64,000 nucleotides of DNA from Candidatus Amulumruptor caecigallinarius. Lineage in GTDB: Bacteria; Bacteroidota; Bacteroidia; Bacteroidales; Muribaculaceae. Shown one piece after another: positions 10,191 through 19,225 of this stretch; positions within the stretch are counted from its first letter, which is position 1; each line of letters opens with the position of its first letter. Both the position numbers and the translations under genes were made by a program. Under the pieces are notes generated by a model. The model ran no database searches, was not told the DNA's origin, and worked only from the letters and a program-made list of their open reading frames with translations. The stretch covers positions 1 through 64,000 of the forward strand of contig CALUMU010000008.1 of assembly GCA_944321825.1 (NCBI GenBank). The letters run 5' to 3'.

Positions 10191-11519
10191 TTAGGCGTGG
10201 GGGAGGGAGCCTTCACATTCCTCCGTCACTAACTCCCGCATTGCCCCCAAGAGATGCGTCAGGTCGGTATCGGAGATGACATAGGGGGGCATGATATAGA
10301 TGCGTGTATCGAAAGGACGTATCCATACCCCCTTGTCGACGCAACGCCGCTGAAACGCCCCGACATCCACCGGCCGCTCCATCTCCACTACTCCAATGCC
10401 TCCAAGCACCCTCACGTCACGGACTCCCTCTAACGGAGCAAGCCCCGAAAGCCCCTCGCGCATCATATGTTCCAGATGCGCCATACGTGCCGACACGGCA
10501 GACTCGTCAGCCAGCAACGACAGCGACGCTATAGCCACGGCACACGCCAGTGGGTTCGCCATGAACGTAGGGCCATGCATCATGCACCCGGCCTCGCAGG
10601 CACTCACTTCCTCGGCGACACGGCGCGAAGCCATCACAGCGGCCATGGTCATATAGCCGCCAGTCAGCCCCTTGCCCACGGCCATTATGTCAGGCTCCAC
10701 CCCGGCATGTTCCCAAGCCATCTTGCGGCCTGTGCGCCAGAACCCCGTGGCGATTTCATCAAATATCAGCAGCACGCCGTAGCGGTCACACAACGCCCGC
10801 GCCTGACGCAGGTACTCGGGATGATAAAACCACATCCCCCCTGCCCCCTGCACTATCGGTTCGAGTATCATGGCGGCAATATCGTCATGGTGTTCGAGCA
10901 GCACCTCCTCCAACGGGACTATGTCCTCAGGATTCCACTCTCCGTCAAAACGCGAAGCTGGCTGCGGCACGAAGTACCTCACAGGCAATGCACTGCCGAA
11001 GAGTCCATGCATCCCGGTGACAGGGTCGCACACGCTCATCGCATTCCACGTGTCGCCATGGTAGCCTGACCTGATGGTGACGAAGTTGGTCTTGTCGCGG
11101 TTGCCTGTGCGCCCTATCGATGCCTGTATCGCCATCTTCATAGCCACCTCTATAGCCACCGAACCTGAGTCGGCGTAAAATATGCAATCCATCGTCGGAG
11201 GCGCCATCTCCAGCAGCATCTTGCCGAGCCTGATAGCAGGGTCGTGGGTCAGACCGCCGAACATGACATGGCTCATGCTGTCGATCTGCCTCTTGGCGGC
11301 CTCGTTGAGCGCAGGGTTGTTGTAGCCGTGGATGACGCACCACCACGACGACATGCCGTCGATAAGCTCCCGTCCGTCGGCAAGCCGCAGCCTTACCCCC
11401 TCGGCCGAAACGACCTTATACGTTGGCAGAGGGTTAGATATTGAGGTGTAGGGATGCCAGAGGTGCTCCCGGTCCCAGCTGTCATATACACTGCTTAAAT
11501 TATTATCGATATTCTCCAT
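10191..11519 (-). CDS. bioA: Adenosylmethionine-8-amino-7-oxononanoate aminotransferase
   Basis: This PLP-dependent class III aminotransferase makes 7,8-diaminopelargonate in biotin synthesis, using S-adenosylmethionine as amino donor. Characteristic blocks are HLWHPYTS near the N-terminus, [25 protein letters not shown]-like [31 protein letters not shown], and the PLP lysine in [10 protein letters not shown]. The chosen start (11519) gives 442 residues. An ATG six codons upstream (11537) is possible but would lie at or before the transcription start predicted from the adjacent promoter. No other biotin gene is nearby, so it is an isolated bio gene here. It is divergent from cvpA-suf. Confidence 0.95.
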   Translation of the reverse strand: MENIDNNLSSVYDSWDREHLWHPYTSISNPLPTYKVVSAEGVRLRLADGRELIDGMSSWWCVIHGYNNPALNEAAKRQIDSMSHVMFGGLTHDPAIRLGKMLLEMAPPTMDCIFYADSGSVAIEVAMKMAIQASIGRTGNRDKTNFVTIRSGYHGDTWNAMSVCDPVTGMHGLFGSALPVRYFVPQPASRFDGEWNPEDIVPLEEVLLEHHDDIAAMILEPIVQGAGGMWFYHPEYLRQARALCDRYGVLLIFDEIATGFWRTGRKMAWEHAGVEPDIMAVGKGLTGGYMTMAAVMASRRVAEEVSACEAGCMMHGPTFMANPLACAVAIASLSLLADESAVSARMAHLEHMMREGLSGLAPLEGVRDVRVLGGIGVVEMERPVDVGAFQRRCVDKGVWIRPFDTRIYIMPPYVISDTDLTHLLGAMRELVTEECEGSLPHA

Positions 11520-11538
11520 AGATTCCGTTTTTGACATG

Positions 11539-11605
11539 TAAAGTTAGCTAATGTTTTCCATTGAAACATGACATAATCATGTTTGAGCAAAAATTCATAA
11601 CTTTG
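11539..11605. promoter_or_regulatory. Divergent bioA / cvpA-suf promoter region with palindrome
   Basis: A leftward -7-like TAACTTTA (11546-11539) faces bioA and a rightward TAACTTTG (11598-11605) faces cvpA. Between them lies a perfect 8-bp inverted repeat, AAACATGA and TCATGTTT (11564-11571 and 11577-11584, 5-bp spacer), placed as an operator would be. The -33 boxes are poor on both sides. The rightward box predicts a start within a few bases of the cvpA ATG at 11610, so that mRNA could be almost leaderless. Confidence 0.5.
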
Positions 11606-11609
11606 CATT

Positions 11610-12050
11610 ATGACTTTTATTGACACTGTCATCGTCATCGTAGTGCTCGGAGGGCTCGCCGTAGGCTTCAGCCGGGGCATCACACGCAGCCTCGGAAGCC
11701 TCGCAGCCATAGTGGTAGCCGTACTTGCATGCCGCACCATAGGCCGGGGGCAGAGCATCCCCGCCAACATACTGATTTTCGCAGCTGCCTACGCCGTGGT
11801 CATGCTCCTGTCGTCGGCCATCCACAAGATTGTCAAGATGACATTCCTAAAGCCGCTCGACCGGCTCCTCGGCGCAGTGTTCGTAGCTGCGGAATATATC
11901 GTAGGGCTGAGCCTGCTGATGAACCTGTGGATATGGCTGCGCTCGATGACCTCCACCCCTGAGACAGCATGGACAGGCGACGTATGGGCGCAAAAGGTCA
12001 TCGACGCAGGACCGTGGCTGATGGGTTGCCTGTCAACCTTAAGCCTATGA
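11610..12050 (+). CDS. cvpA: CvpA family membrane protein
   Basis: This 146-residue protein has a typical CvpA start (MTFIDTVIVIVVLGGLAVGF) and about four membrane helices, including the short conserved segment GFSRGITRSLGSLAA. CvpA proteins are inner-membrane proteins needed for colicin V production and bile-salt tolerance in enterobacteria; the molecular role is not settled. It ends 32 bp before sufB and is probably the first gene of the suf transcript. No functional link to Fe-S assembly can be read from the sequence. Confidence 0.85.
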   Translation: MTFIDTVIVIVVLGGLAVGFSRGITRSLGSLAAIVVAVLACRTIGRGQSIPANILIFAAAYAVVMLLSSAIHKIVKMTFLKPLDRLLGAVFVAAEYIVGLSLLMNLWIWLRSMTSTPETAWTGDVWAQKVIDAGPWLMGCLSTLSL

Positions 12051-12082
12051 CACGTGTTTATACATTAAAATCTTAACGGAGG

Positions 12083-13600
12083 ATGGACAAAGAATTAGAT
12101 AAGGAACCATTAGGCGAGAAGCCCGGCGAAAGCCAGAGCCGCAACAACGACCAGACAGGCCACCCCGACGACATCATACACGAGGTCACCGGGAGCGAAT
12201 ACAAGTACGGCTTCACGTCCGACATAGACACCGACATAATCCCTGTCGGGCTCGACGAGGATGTCATACGTCTCATCTCGGCAAAGAAACAGGAGCCGGA
12301 GTGGCTCTTGGAGTTCCGCCTGAAAGCCTACCGCAAATGGCTCACAATGACCATGCCGACATGGGCGCACCTCGACATACCCCCTATCGACTACCAGGCG
12401 ATAAGCTACTTCGCCGCACCGAAGAAGAAGGATGGGCCTAAGTCCATGGATGACGTAGACCCTGAGCTGATTAAGACATTCGACAAACTCGGCATACCCC
12501 TTGAGGAACGTGCCGCACTGACCGGGATGGCTGTTGATGCGGTCATGGACTCGGTGAGCGTAAAGACCACACACCGCGAGAAGCTCGCCGAACTGGGCAT
12601 AATATTCTGCTCTTTCAGCGAAGCGGTGCGCGATTACCCCGACTTGGTCAAAAAATACCTCGGCACGGTGGTGCCTCCGACCGACAACTATTTCGCAGCC
12701 CTCAACTCGGCGGTATTTTCCGACGGCTCGTTTGTATATATCCCCAAGGGGGTACGGTGCCCTATGGAACTGTCGACCTACTTCCGCATCAACGCCGCCG
12801 GCACAGGGCAGTTCGAACGCACCTTGATTGTTGCTGACGATGACAGCTACGTCAGCTATCTCGAAGGCTGCACCGCTCCGATGCGCGACGAGAACCAGCT
12901 CCACGCCGCCATAGTGGAAATAATCATCGAAAACCGTGCCGAAGTCAAGTACTCCACCGTGCAAAACTGGTGGGCGGGCGACAAGGACGGCAAGGGGGGC
13001 ATCTACAATTTCGTGACCAAACGCGGTCTCTGCCGCGGCGACCACAGCAAACTCTCGTGGACGCAGGTGGAGACAGGCTCGGCTATCACATGGAAGTACC
13101 CCTCGACCATACTCAAAGGGGAGTCGAGCGTAAGCGAATTTTACAGCGTGGCGGTCACCAACAACTACCAGCAGGCCGACACAGGCACCAAGATGATACA
13201 TCTTGGCAAAAATTCCCGTTCGACCATAGTCAGCAAGGGCATCTCCGCCGGACACTCACAAAATTCCTACCGTGGACTGGTTAAGGTCACCCCCAAGGCC
13301 ACCGGCTGCCGCAACTACACGCAGTGCGACTCGCTGCTGCTCAGTTCGACTTGCGGCGCGCACACATTCCCCTACATCGACGTGCTCAACGACTCCAGCG
13401 TCATCGAGCATGAAGCCACCACCTCCAAGATTTCAGAGGACCAGATATTTTACTGCAACCAGCGCGGCATATCCACCGAGGATGCCGTGGCCCTGATAGT
13501 CAACGGCTACGCCAAGGAGGTCATGAACAAGCTCCCCATGGAGTTTGCCGTAGAAGCCCAGAAACTCCTCGCCGTCACCCTCGAAGGCTCCGTCGGCTGA
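12083..13600 (+). CDS. sufB: Fe-S cluster assembly scaffold SufB
   Basis: This 505-residue protein (E. coli 495) is the SufB subunit of the SufBC2D scaffold, which assembles Fe-S clusters in the cytoplasm. It carries the SufB block [19 protein letters not shown], the WKYPS and NCxS-type region ([16 protein letters not shown]) and the C-terminal [17 protein letters not shown] core shared with SufD. The glutamate and cysteine residues of that beta-helix core that hold the nascent cluster are in the expected places. It is followed by sufC after 33 bp. Confidence 0.97.
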   Translation: MDKELDKEPLGEKPGESQSRNNDQTGHPDDIIHEVTGSEYKYGFTSDIDTDIIPVGLDEDVIRLISAKKQEPEWLLEFRLKAYRKWLTMTMPTWAHLDIPPIDYQAISYFAAPKKKDGPKSMDDVDPELIKTFDKLGIPLEERAALTGMAVDAVMDSVSVKTTHREKLAELGIIFCSFSEAVRDYPDLVKKYLGTVVPPTDNYFAALNSAVFSDGSFVYIPKGVRCPMELSTYFRINAAGTGQFERTLIVADDDSYVSYLEGCTAPMRDENQLHAAIVEIIIENRAEVKYSTVQNWWAGDKDGKGGIYNFVTKRGLCRGDHSKLSWTQVETGSAITWKYPSTILKGESSVSEFYSVAVTNNYQQADTGTKMIHLGKNSRSTIVSKGISAGHSQNSYRGLVKVTPKATGCRNYTQCDSLLLSSTCGAHTFPYIDVLNDSSVIEHEATTSKISEDQIFYCNQRGISTEDAVALIVNGYAKEVMNKLPMEFAVEAQKLLAVTLEGSVG

Positions 13601-13633
13601 CACTTTATTACAAGATAATCACATCATAAAGCG

Positions 13634-14392
<759 letters not shown>

Positions 14393-14400
14393 TTACCGAC

Positions 14401-15747
14401 ATGAGCAGCCTTAAGCAATACATAGACCTCTACCGCGACCATCACGACACGCTCGACAAGGGGAGTGTGGCTCTCGTCAACGCGATGCGCCCAGAAGCCC
14501 TGAGCCGTCTTGAAAGCGCGCATCTGCCCGATTTGAGCGACGAGCGGAGCCAGTACACCTCTGTGGAACAGATGTTTGCCCCAGACTACGGGGTCAACCT
14601 CGCCCGCGTCAACATCCCTGTCGACATCGCAGCCACATTTGCGTGCAACCTCCCCAACCTCTCCACTCTGATGGGCATCGTGGTCAACGACTTCTTCTCT
14701 CCGTCCTCCACCCTCGTCAACCGTCTGCCCGAAGGGGTCATATTCGACTCTCTCCGCACCGTGGCTGCCAAGCGCCCGGAGTTGCTGGAGAAATACCTCA
14801 ACAAAATCGCACCGCAGACCGATGCCGGGGTCAACCTCAACACCCTGCTGATGCAGGACGGGGTGGTGATTTACATCCCGGCGAATGTGCATCTCGCCAA
14901 ACCGCTACAGCTGGTCAACATATTCAGCTCGCCTACACCTCTGATGGCAGCCCGCCGTCTGCTCGTCATCCTCGGCGACGGCGCGAAGGCCGACATCGTG
15001 GTATGCGACCACACCCAGGACGATGCGCAGCAATATCTTGCCTCTCAGGTGGCCGAAGTGTATCTCGGACGCGATGCCGGCCTCGGCTTCTACACCCTTG
15101 AGGAGGCATCGCTACGCACCTCCCGCTACGCCCAGACTTTCATCAAGCAGCACGAGGGTTCGCGCCTTAACCTCCACTATGCAGCATTGGCTGCCGGGGT
15201 GTCGCGCAACGAGTTTGTCGTAGACCTGCTCGGCGAACATGCCGAAACTCTCCTCACAGGCATGGCGATAGGCATGGACCGCGAACACGTCGACTGCAAC
15301 ACCACCGTCAACCACCGCGTGCCGCGCTGCCACAGCAACCAAGTGTTCAGATACGTCATGGGCGGCACATCGCAGGGCATATTTGACGGCGGTATAGTGG
15401 TCACTCCCGAAGCTCCCTACACCGTAGCCTACCAGAGCAACCGCAACGTGCTGGCATCTACCGAGGCGCGTATGCACTCCAAGCCGCGATTGGAAATCTA
15501 CAACGACGAGGTCAAGTGCAGCCACGGAGCCACCATAGGGCAGCTCAACGAGGAAGCCCTCTTCTACATGCGTTCACGCGGCATCCCTGCCGCCGAGGCT
15601 CGTGTGATGCTGATGCAGGCATTCATGGCGGATGTCATCGACACCGTCGGACTCGAATCCCTGCGTGACCGTCTGCGTCATCTCGTAGAGATGCGTTTCA
15701 ACGGACAGTCGGCATCGTGCCGCCGCTGTTCCGACACTCAAAATTGA
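14401..15747 (+). CDS. sufD: Fe-S cluster assembly protein SufD
   Basis: This 448-residue paralogue of SufB shares its C-terminal beta-helix core (RVPRCHSNQVFRYVMGGTSQ, then KCSHGATIGQLNEEALFYMR with the conserved His in SHGAT). The N-terminal 150 residues are helical and less conserved. It forms the heterodimeric scaffold with SufB and is involved in iron entry. It starts 8 bp after the sufC stop and ends 13 bp before sufS. Confidence 0.96.
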   Translation: MSSLKQYIDLYRDHHDTLDKGSVALVNAMRPEALSRLESAHLPDLSDERSQYTSVEQMFAPDYGVNLARVNIPVDIAATFACNLPNLSTLMGIVVNDFFSPSSTLVNRLPEGVIFDSLRTVAAKRPELLEKYLNKIAPQTDAGVNLNTLLMQDGVVIYIPANVHLAKPLQLVNIFSSPTPLMAARRLLVILGDGAKADIVVCDHTQDDAQQYLASQVAEVYLGRDAGLGFYTLEEASLRTSRYAQTFIKQHEGSRLNLHYAALAAGVSRNEFVVDLLGEHAETLLTGMAIGMDREHVDCNTTVNHRVPRCHSNQVFRYVMGGTSQGIFDGGIVVTPEAPYTVAYQSNRNVLASTEARMHSKPRLEIYNDEVKCSHGATIGQLNEEALFYMRSRGIPAAEARVMLMQAFMADVIDTVGLESLRDRLRHLVEMRFNGQSASCRRCSDTQN

Positions 15748-15760
15748 ATAGTTATTTACC

Positions 15761-16975
15761 ATGTTTGATACCGCCGCTTACCGCAAGGAATTTCCGATAC
15801 TCGAGCGCAAGGTTTCGGGCTATCCGCTGGTCTACTTAGACAACACCGCCACAACCCAGACTCCGCGTCAGGTGGTGGAAGCGATCGACCGCATGTATTA
15901 CCACACCAAGGCCAATGTGCACCGTGGCGTACACACCCTCTCACAGGAGGCGACCGACCTTCAGGAGGCGACCCGCGAGAGGGTAAGGGCGTTTATCAAC
16001 GCGGCTTCGACCGATGAGATTGTTTTCACGCGCGGTACCACCGAGAGCATCAACCTCGTTGCCTCATCGTTCGGCAGCCTCATGGAGGACGGCGCTGAAA
16101 TCATACTGACCGTCATGGAGCATCACGCCAACATCGTGCCGTGGCAGCTGCTCCAGCGCACCAAGGATGTGACTCTCGTGCCTGTAGGCATCAATCCCGA
16201 CGGGTCGCTCGACATGACGGCATTCGCCAAAGCTTTCAACGAACGTACACGTCTGGTAAGCGTATGCCATATCAGCAATGTCCTCGGCACGGTCAATCCT
16301 GTCAAAGAGATAATCGACATGGCACACTCCCACGGAGTGCCTGTACTGATTGACGGCGCACAAGCCGTAGGACACATGAAGATAGACGTACAGGCTCTTG
16401 ACGCGGATTTCTACGTTTTCTCCAGCCACAAGATGTATGGACCAGCTGGAGTCGGGGTGCTTTACGGCAAGGAGAAATGGCTTGAAAAGATGCCCCCCTA
16501 TCAGGGCGGCGGAGAGATGATAGGCCATGTGTCGTTTGAGAAAACCACCTTTGCCGAGCTGCCGTTTAAATTCGAGGCCGGCACTCCCGATTTCGTCGAC
16601 ATCTCGGCTTTCCATGAAGCCATGGACTACCTTGAGGGCATAGGCCAGGAGCGTATCGAGGCACACGAGACCGACCTGCTGAAATACACCACCGACAAGA
16701 TGCTTGAAATCCCCGGGATGCGCATCTTCGGCACGGCTCCCGGTAAGGCACCCATCATCTCTTTTCTCGTCGGCGACATACACCACTACGACATGGGGAT
16801 GCTGCTTGACAAGCTCGGAGTAGCCGTGCGCACAGGCCACCACTGCGCCCAGCCGCTGATGCACGTCCTCGGCATCGAAGGCTGCGTCCGCGCTTCCTTC
16901 GCCCTCTACAACACCCGTGAGGAGGCCGACACCTTCATCGCCGCCCTCCACCGCATTATCCCGATGCTGTCGTAA
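15761..16975 (+). CDS. sufS: Cysteine desulfurase SufS
   Basis: This 404-residue PLP enzyme (E. coli 406) takes sulfur from L-cysteine for cluster assembly. The PLP lysine is in VFSSHKMYGPAG and the persulfide-carrying cysteine is in TGHHCAQPLM near the C-terminus. The RGVHTLSQEAT and MEHHANIVPWQ blocks are typical of group II desulfurases. No sufE or sufU sulfur-transfer partner follows it, so that partner must be encoded elsewhere. It is the last gene of the operon and no clear intrinsic terminator follows it. Confidence 0.97.
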   Translation: MFDTAAYRKEFPILERKVSGYPLVYLDNTATTQTPRQVVEAIDRMYYHTKANVHRGVHTLSQEATDLQEATRERVRAFINAASTDEIVFTRGTTESINLVASSFGSLMEDGAEIILTVMEHHANIVPWQLLQRTKDVTLVPVGINPDGSLDMTAFAKAFNERTRLVSVCHISNVLGTVNPVKEIIDMAHSHGVPVLIDGAQAVGHMKIDVQALDADFYVFSSHKMYGPAGVGVLYGKEKWLEKMPPYQGGGEMIGHVSFEKTTFAELPFKFEAGTPDFVDISAFHEAMDYLEGIGQERIEAHETDLLKYTTDKMLEIPGMRIFGTAPGKAPIISFLVGDIHHYDMGMLLDKLGVAVRTGHHCAQPLMHVLGIEGCVRASFALYNTREEADTFIAALHRIIPMLS

Positions 16976-17139
16976 AGACTGTCGGACTTCCCATTTTTGT
17001 AACCGATGACTGCAAGGGACAGTCATACGCCATTCCCAATACCATTGGGGCTATTGACTGCATCCGCCCTTACGTGTACGAGTTCCTCGACATGTACAAT
17101 GTAATCATCCCCAAAACTTTCCATGACGAACTGGTTTAA
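16975..17139 (+). pseudogene. Gene remnant truncated by a MITE-like insertion
   Basis: Right after sufS an open frame of about 54 codons reads as real protein, including GLPIFVTDDCKGQSYAIPNT and RPYVYEFLDMYNVIIPKTFH. It has no credible start codon. Its TAA stop lies inside the left inverted repeat of the inserted element. Beyond the right end of the element the sequence again looks coding (FGIIVRRRYRNRF then TAA, ending at 17380), as if it were the displaced C-terminus of the same gene. I do not recognise the family. Confidence 0.4.
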
Positions 17140-17340
17140 ACTTATTGCAAATTAACATTTCGCGGTTAGTTTAGAGCCGTTTTTGAGCTTTCTAAGGAGC
17201 GATGTGGTTCCATCGTGACTGATAAAAGTGAAGAAAACGGCCGGAAACAGACCGAAAGGTTAACTCAACGGGTTGCATCAGTTCTGGACTTAACATCTTG
17301 TCCACCCTGCCACATTTTGCAATAAATTTATATCAGTTCG
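17127..17340. mobile_element. MITE-like element, copy A (214 bp)
   Basis: It begins CGAACTGGTTTAAACTTATT and ends with an imperfect inverted copy of that sequence: 20 of the 23 bases starting at GAACTG match when the right end is reverse-complemented. The internal 140 bp are about 88-90% identical to copy B at 57225-57419. That shared part includes the block GAAAACGGCCGGAAACAGAC and a hairpin CGATG/CATCG. It has no ORF. It interrupts a coding-like frame. No clear target duplication is visible. Confidence 0.7.
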
Positions 17341-17406
17341 GCATCATCGTGCGCCGCCGCTACAGAAACCGTTTCTAAAGATTTCTGTGAAGTTTTTACA
17401 AAATAA

Positions 17407-17438
17407 TTTGGTTTATAAAATAAACTGTATTACCTTTG
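17407..17438 (+). promoter_or_regulatory. Promoter of the membrane protein/regulator operon
   Basis: TTTG (17407-17410), a 20-bp spacer and TACCTTTG (17431-17438) give a near-perfect Bacteroidales promoter. Transcription should start near 17445, directly ahead of a terminator-like hairpin. An operator-like palindrome fills most of the spacer. Confidence 0.7.
17411..17425. promoter_or_regulatory. Operator-like palindrome 1
   Basis: GTTTAT-AAA-ATAAAC is a perfect 6-bp inverted repeat with a 3-bp centre, located between the -33 and -7 boxes. An identical half-site pair recurs 80 bp downstream. A protein bound here would block RNA polymerase. The likely ligand is the winged-helix protein encoded at 18164-18448 (inference). 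Confidence 0.6.
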
Positions 17439-17449
17439 CAACTGAAGTG

Positions 17450-17479
17450 AGAGCGGAAACGCGCGACCGCTCTTTTTTT
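17450..17479 (+). terminator. Terminator-like hairpin in the leader
   Basis: AGAGCGG pairs with CCGCTCT (17450-17456 and 17467-17473) around a 10-nt loop and runs directly into seven T residues. It looks like an intrinsic terminator for rightward transcription, yet it begins within about 5-10 nt of the predicted start of the local promoter. It may attenuate the operon or stop read-through from suf. Confidence 0.6.
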
Positions 17480-17490
17480 AAACACCAATA

Positions 17491-17505
17491 GTTTATTTAA
17501 TAAAC
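17491..17505. promoter_or_regulatory. Operator-like palindrome 2
   Basis: GTTTAT-TTA-ATAAAC has the same arms as operator 1, centre-to-centre distance 80 bp. It lies in the leader 30 bp before the ATG. Its position suits a transcriptional roadblock or a looping partner. Confidence 0.6.
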
Positions 17506-17534
17506 CACTTTACAAACTCTAAAAACTCCGCAAG

Positions 17535-18167
17535 ATGGAAGACAAAAAACTAACACCAAAAGAAAGCATGGAGCTGATTGCTTCCATGATTCAGGCCTCA
17601 AAGCAACGGGTTGCGATGTCAGATCTCCGAATTCCGACAATGTGGGCAACCATCAGTATCTTAACCGCCGTTGCAGTTTGGGTATTGATTACCACCACGC
17701 ACAATCCGTGGTTCAATTTCATATGGTTTGCCATTCCCGTAATCGGCTTGCCTGCGAATATTCTGCTTTCGGCAAAAGACCGGAACAAAAATTACAAAAA
17801 AACTTTTATCGACATAGTCATCGACGGAATATGGAAAGCGGTGGGCTACATCGCCATAGGTGCTACCATAGGGTGTTTTATTGCCCAACTGTGCGGTTAT
17901 CCCTCGGCTTGGTTGGCCATGTTCTATTATGCATTTATCATAGTAGGATTTGGAGCTGTCGCGATGGGATTGCTTTTGAGAGAGAACTCATATGTTTTCG
18001 GTGGAATATTCTCGATTTTCTCAGGCTTTGCCGTCATTATATGCAATCTGTGCCAAATACCTCTCTTGTATTCCTGGTCAGTGTCTCTGTATATTGTTTG
18101 TTTCCTGCTTATGTTCATTGTACCTACGTTTATCATCACCCATAAACTAAAACGAGAGAACCGATGA
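17535..18167 (+). CDS. Multi-pass membrane protein paired with a winged-helix regulator
   Basis: This 210-residue protein has a short hydrophilic N-terminus (MEDKKLTPKESMELIASMIQ) and about six membrane helices between residues 40 and 200, ending in a basic tail HKLKRENR. I see no catalytic or transport signature and do not recognise a named family. Its stop overlaps the start of the downstream regulator (ATGA), so the two are translationally coupled. The same arrangement, a membrane protein with a small winged-helix protein, is common in Bacteroidota. It suggests that the regulator controls production of the membrane protein. The region is more A/T-rich than the flanking core genes, which hints at acquisition. 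Confidence 0.75.
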   Translation: MEDKKLTPKESMELIASMIQASKQRVAMSDLRIPTMWATISILTAVAVWVLITTTHNPWFNFIWFAIPVIGLPANILLSAKDRNKNYKKTFIDIVIDGIWKAVGYIAIGATIGCFIAQLCGYPSAWLAMFYYAFIIVGFGAVAMGLLLRENSYVFGGIFSIFSGFAVIICNLCQIPLLYSWSVSLYIVCFLLMFIVPTFIITHKLKRENR

Positions 18168-18448
18168 AAGAACTCGACCCGCTGCTACACTCCCAGCTGA
18201 GATTGGCCGTTATGTCAATTCTTATGAATGTCGATGAAGCCGATTTTGTTTACCTTAAAGAAAAAACTTCATCAACAGCCGGAAACCTCAGTGTGCAGCT
18301 CGACAAACTTTTTGCAGCCGGATATATCTCCGTTGAAAAGAGCTTTGTCGGCAAGAAAACACGCACCTTATGCAAGGTAACAGCCAAAGGCCGTGAAGCG
18401 TTTGAACAGTATGTGGAAGATTTGAAAAAGCTCCTCAAAATTTCATAA
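18164..18448 (+). CDS. Small winged-helix transcriptional regulator
   Basis: This 94-residue protein is a single winged-helix domain of the MarR-like type found in stand-alone regulators (PF13601-like). It has an N-terminal helix LHSQLRLAVMSILM, a helix-turn-helix with STAGNLSVQLDKLFAAGYI, and a wing around SVEKSFVGKKTRTLCKVTAKG. There is no ligand-binding domain. It overlaps the membrane-protein gene by 4 bp. The two perfect GTTTAT-N3-ATAAAC sites at the operon promoter are the obvious candidates for its binding and autoregulation (inference). Confidence 0.85.
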   Translation: MKELDPLLHSQLRLAVMSILMNVDEADFVYLKEKTSSTAGNLSVQLDKLFAAGYISVEKSFVGKKTRTLCKVTAKGREAFEQYVEDLKKLLKIS

Positions 18449-18474
18449 CGGTGCATACTTCCGGTCAGCTATTA

Positions 18475-18514
18475 AGCCCATAACCTCGCTACAATACTCA
18501 GCAGGTTATGGGCT
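18475..18514 (+). terminator. Strong hairpin after the regulator gene
   Basis: A perfect 12-bp stem (AGCCCATAACCT with AGGTTATGGGCT; 18475-18486 and 18503-18514) with a 16-nt loop lies 26 bp beyond the stop codon. It is followed by A/T-rich sequence but no T run. It is probably the operon terminator. Apart from this, 18449-18727 holds only the small hairpin at 18682-18708. Confidence 0.5.
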
Positions 18515-18681
18515 AATATAGAGACAGTAGGCGCATATCTGAGGCTATCCGATTTTATCTTAAGAATGGTGTCTGTAGAAATGGTGTCTGAACAAGAAAA
18601 TGATACTACACGGACTATATGTTTTGGTATGTCGAGTTTGTAAAACAGACTGATGTTTTCGCATGGTAAGCGGGGATACGG

Positions 18682-18708
18682 CGGTTAATTTTGTGAGAAA
18701 ATTAACCG
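18682..18708. other. Hairpin just upstream of the 165-residue ORF
   Basis: CGGTTAATTTT and AAAATTAACCG form a perfect 11-bp inverted repeat around GTGAG. It ends 19 bp before the start codon at 18728. It could be an operator, an RNA structure hiding the ribosome site, or a terminator for upstream transcription. Confidence 0.4.
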
Positions 18709-18727
18709 TCTCAAACATCACTTCGCC

Positions 18728-19225
18728 ATGAACGATAGAAACAGACTGCCGGTATCACGCCGGTTCTACAAGACGCTGATGCTCCGCATCAACAGTATCG
18801 CTGAAATATCTCCGACATTTGATCTGGAGCGCTTCCGCGACATCATCGACAAGTATATCAGGGGTGAAAGCTTTCAGCGCAACTCGCTGTCCGAGATGGA
18901 GCGCGTGGTGTTCGCACTTGTCAGCTCCGAGATCGACCGCGCGAAAGACCGCTCAATCCGGGCACGTATCCGGGCCAACGAGCGCAAATTGGCACGGCTG
19001 GCCGCCGAACGGGAGCATCCCGAAAACGGCACGCCGTACCACGACCGTCTCGCTCGTCAGGCAGAGCGACGCGCACGTGCCGAGGAGCGGCGGCGTATCA
19101 GGCATCAGCGGCGCATAGAGCGACGTGCCGCCGAAGCGCGGAAGAAGCTGTCCAAACTCAGTCGCGGTGTATCAGCACCGGCAGATGCAGCGAGTAGCGG
19201 AGCGCAAGCACACGGAGCAGGATGA
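18728..19225 (+). CDS. Basic helical protein of unknown function
   Basis: This 165-residue ORF begins MNDRNRLPVSRRFYKTLMLR. Its N-terminal 75 residues look like a folded helical domain (INSIAEISPTFDLERFRDII, then SLSEMERVVFALVSSEID). The C-terminal half is an extremely Arg/Ala-rich helix (ARIRANERKLARLAAERE, RQAERRARAEERRRIRHQRR) likely to be a coiled coil or nucleic-acid-binding. I do not recognise the family. Its 3' end overlaps the convergent TRIC gene by 68 bp, so the last 20 residues are dictated by that gene. Coding is likely for the N-terminal part and less certain for the tail. Confidence 0.55.
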   Translation: MNDRNRLPVSRRFYKTLMLRINSIAEISPTFDLERFRDIIDKYIRGESFQRNSLSEMERVVFALVSSEIDRAKDRSIRARIRANERKLARLAAEREHPENGTPYHDRLARQAERRARAEERRRIRHQRRIERRAAEARKKLSKLSRGVSAPADAASSGAQAHGAG

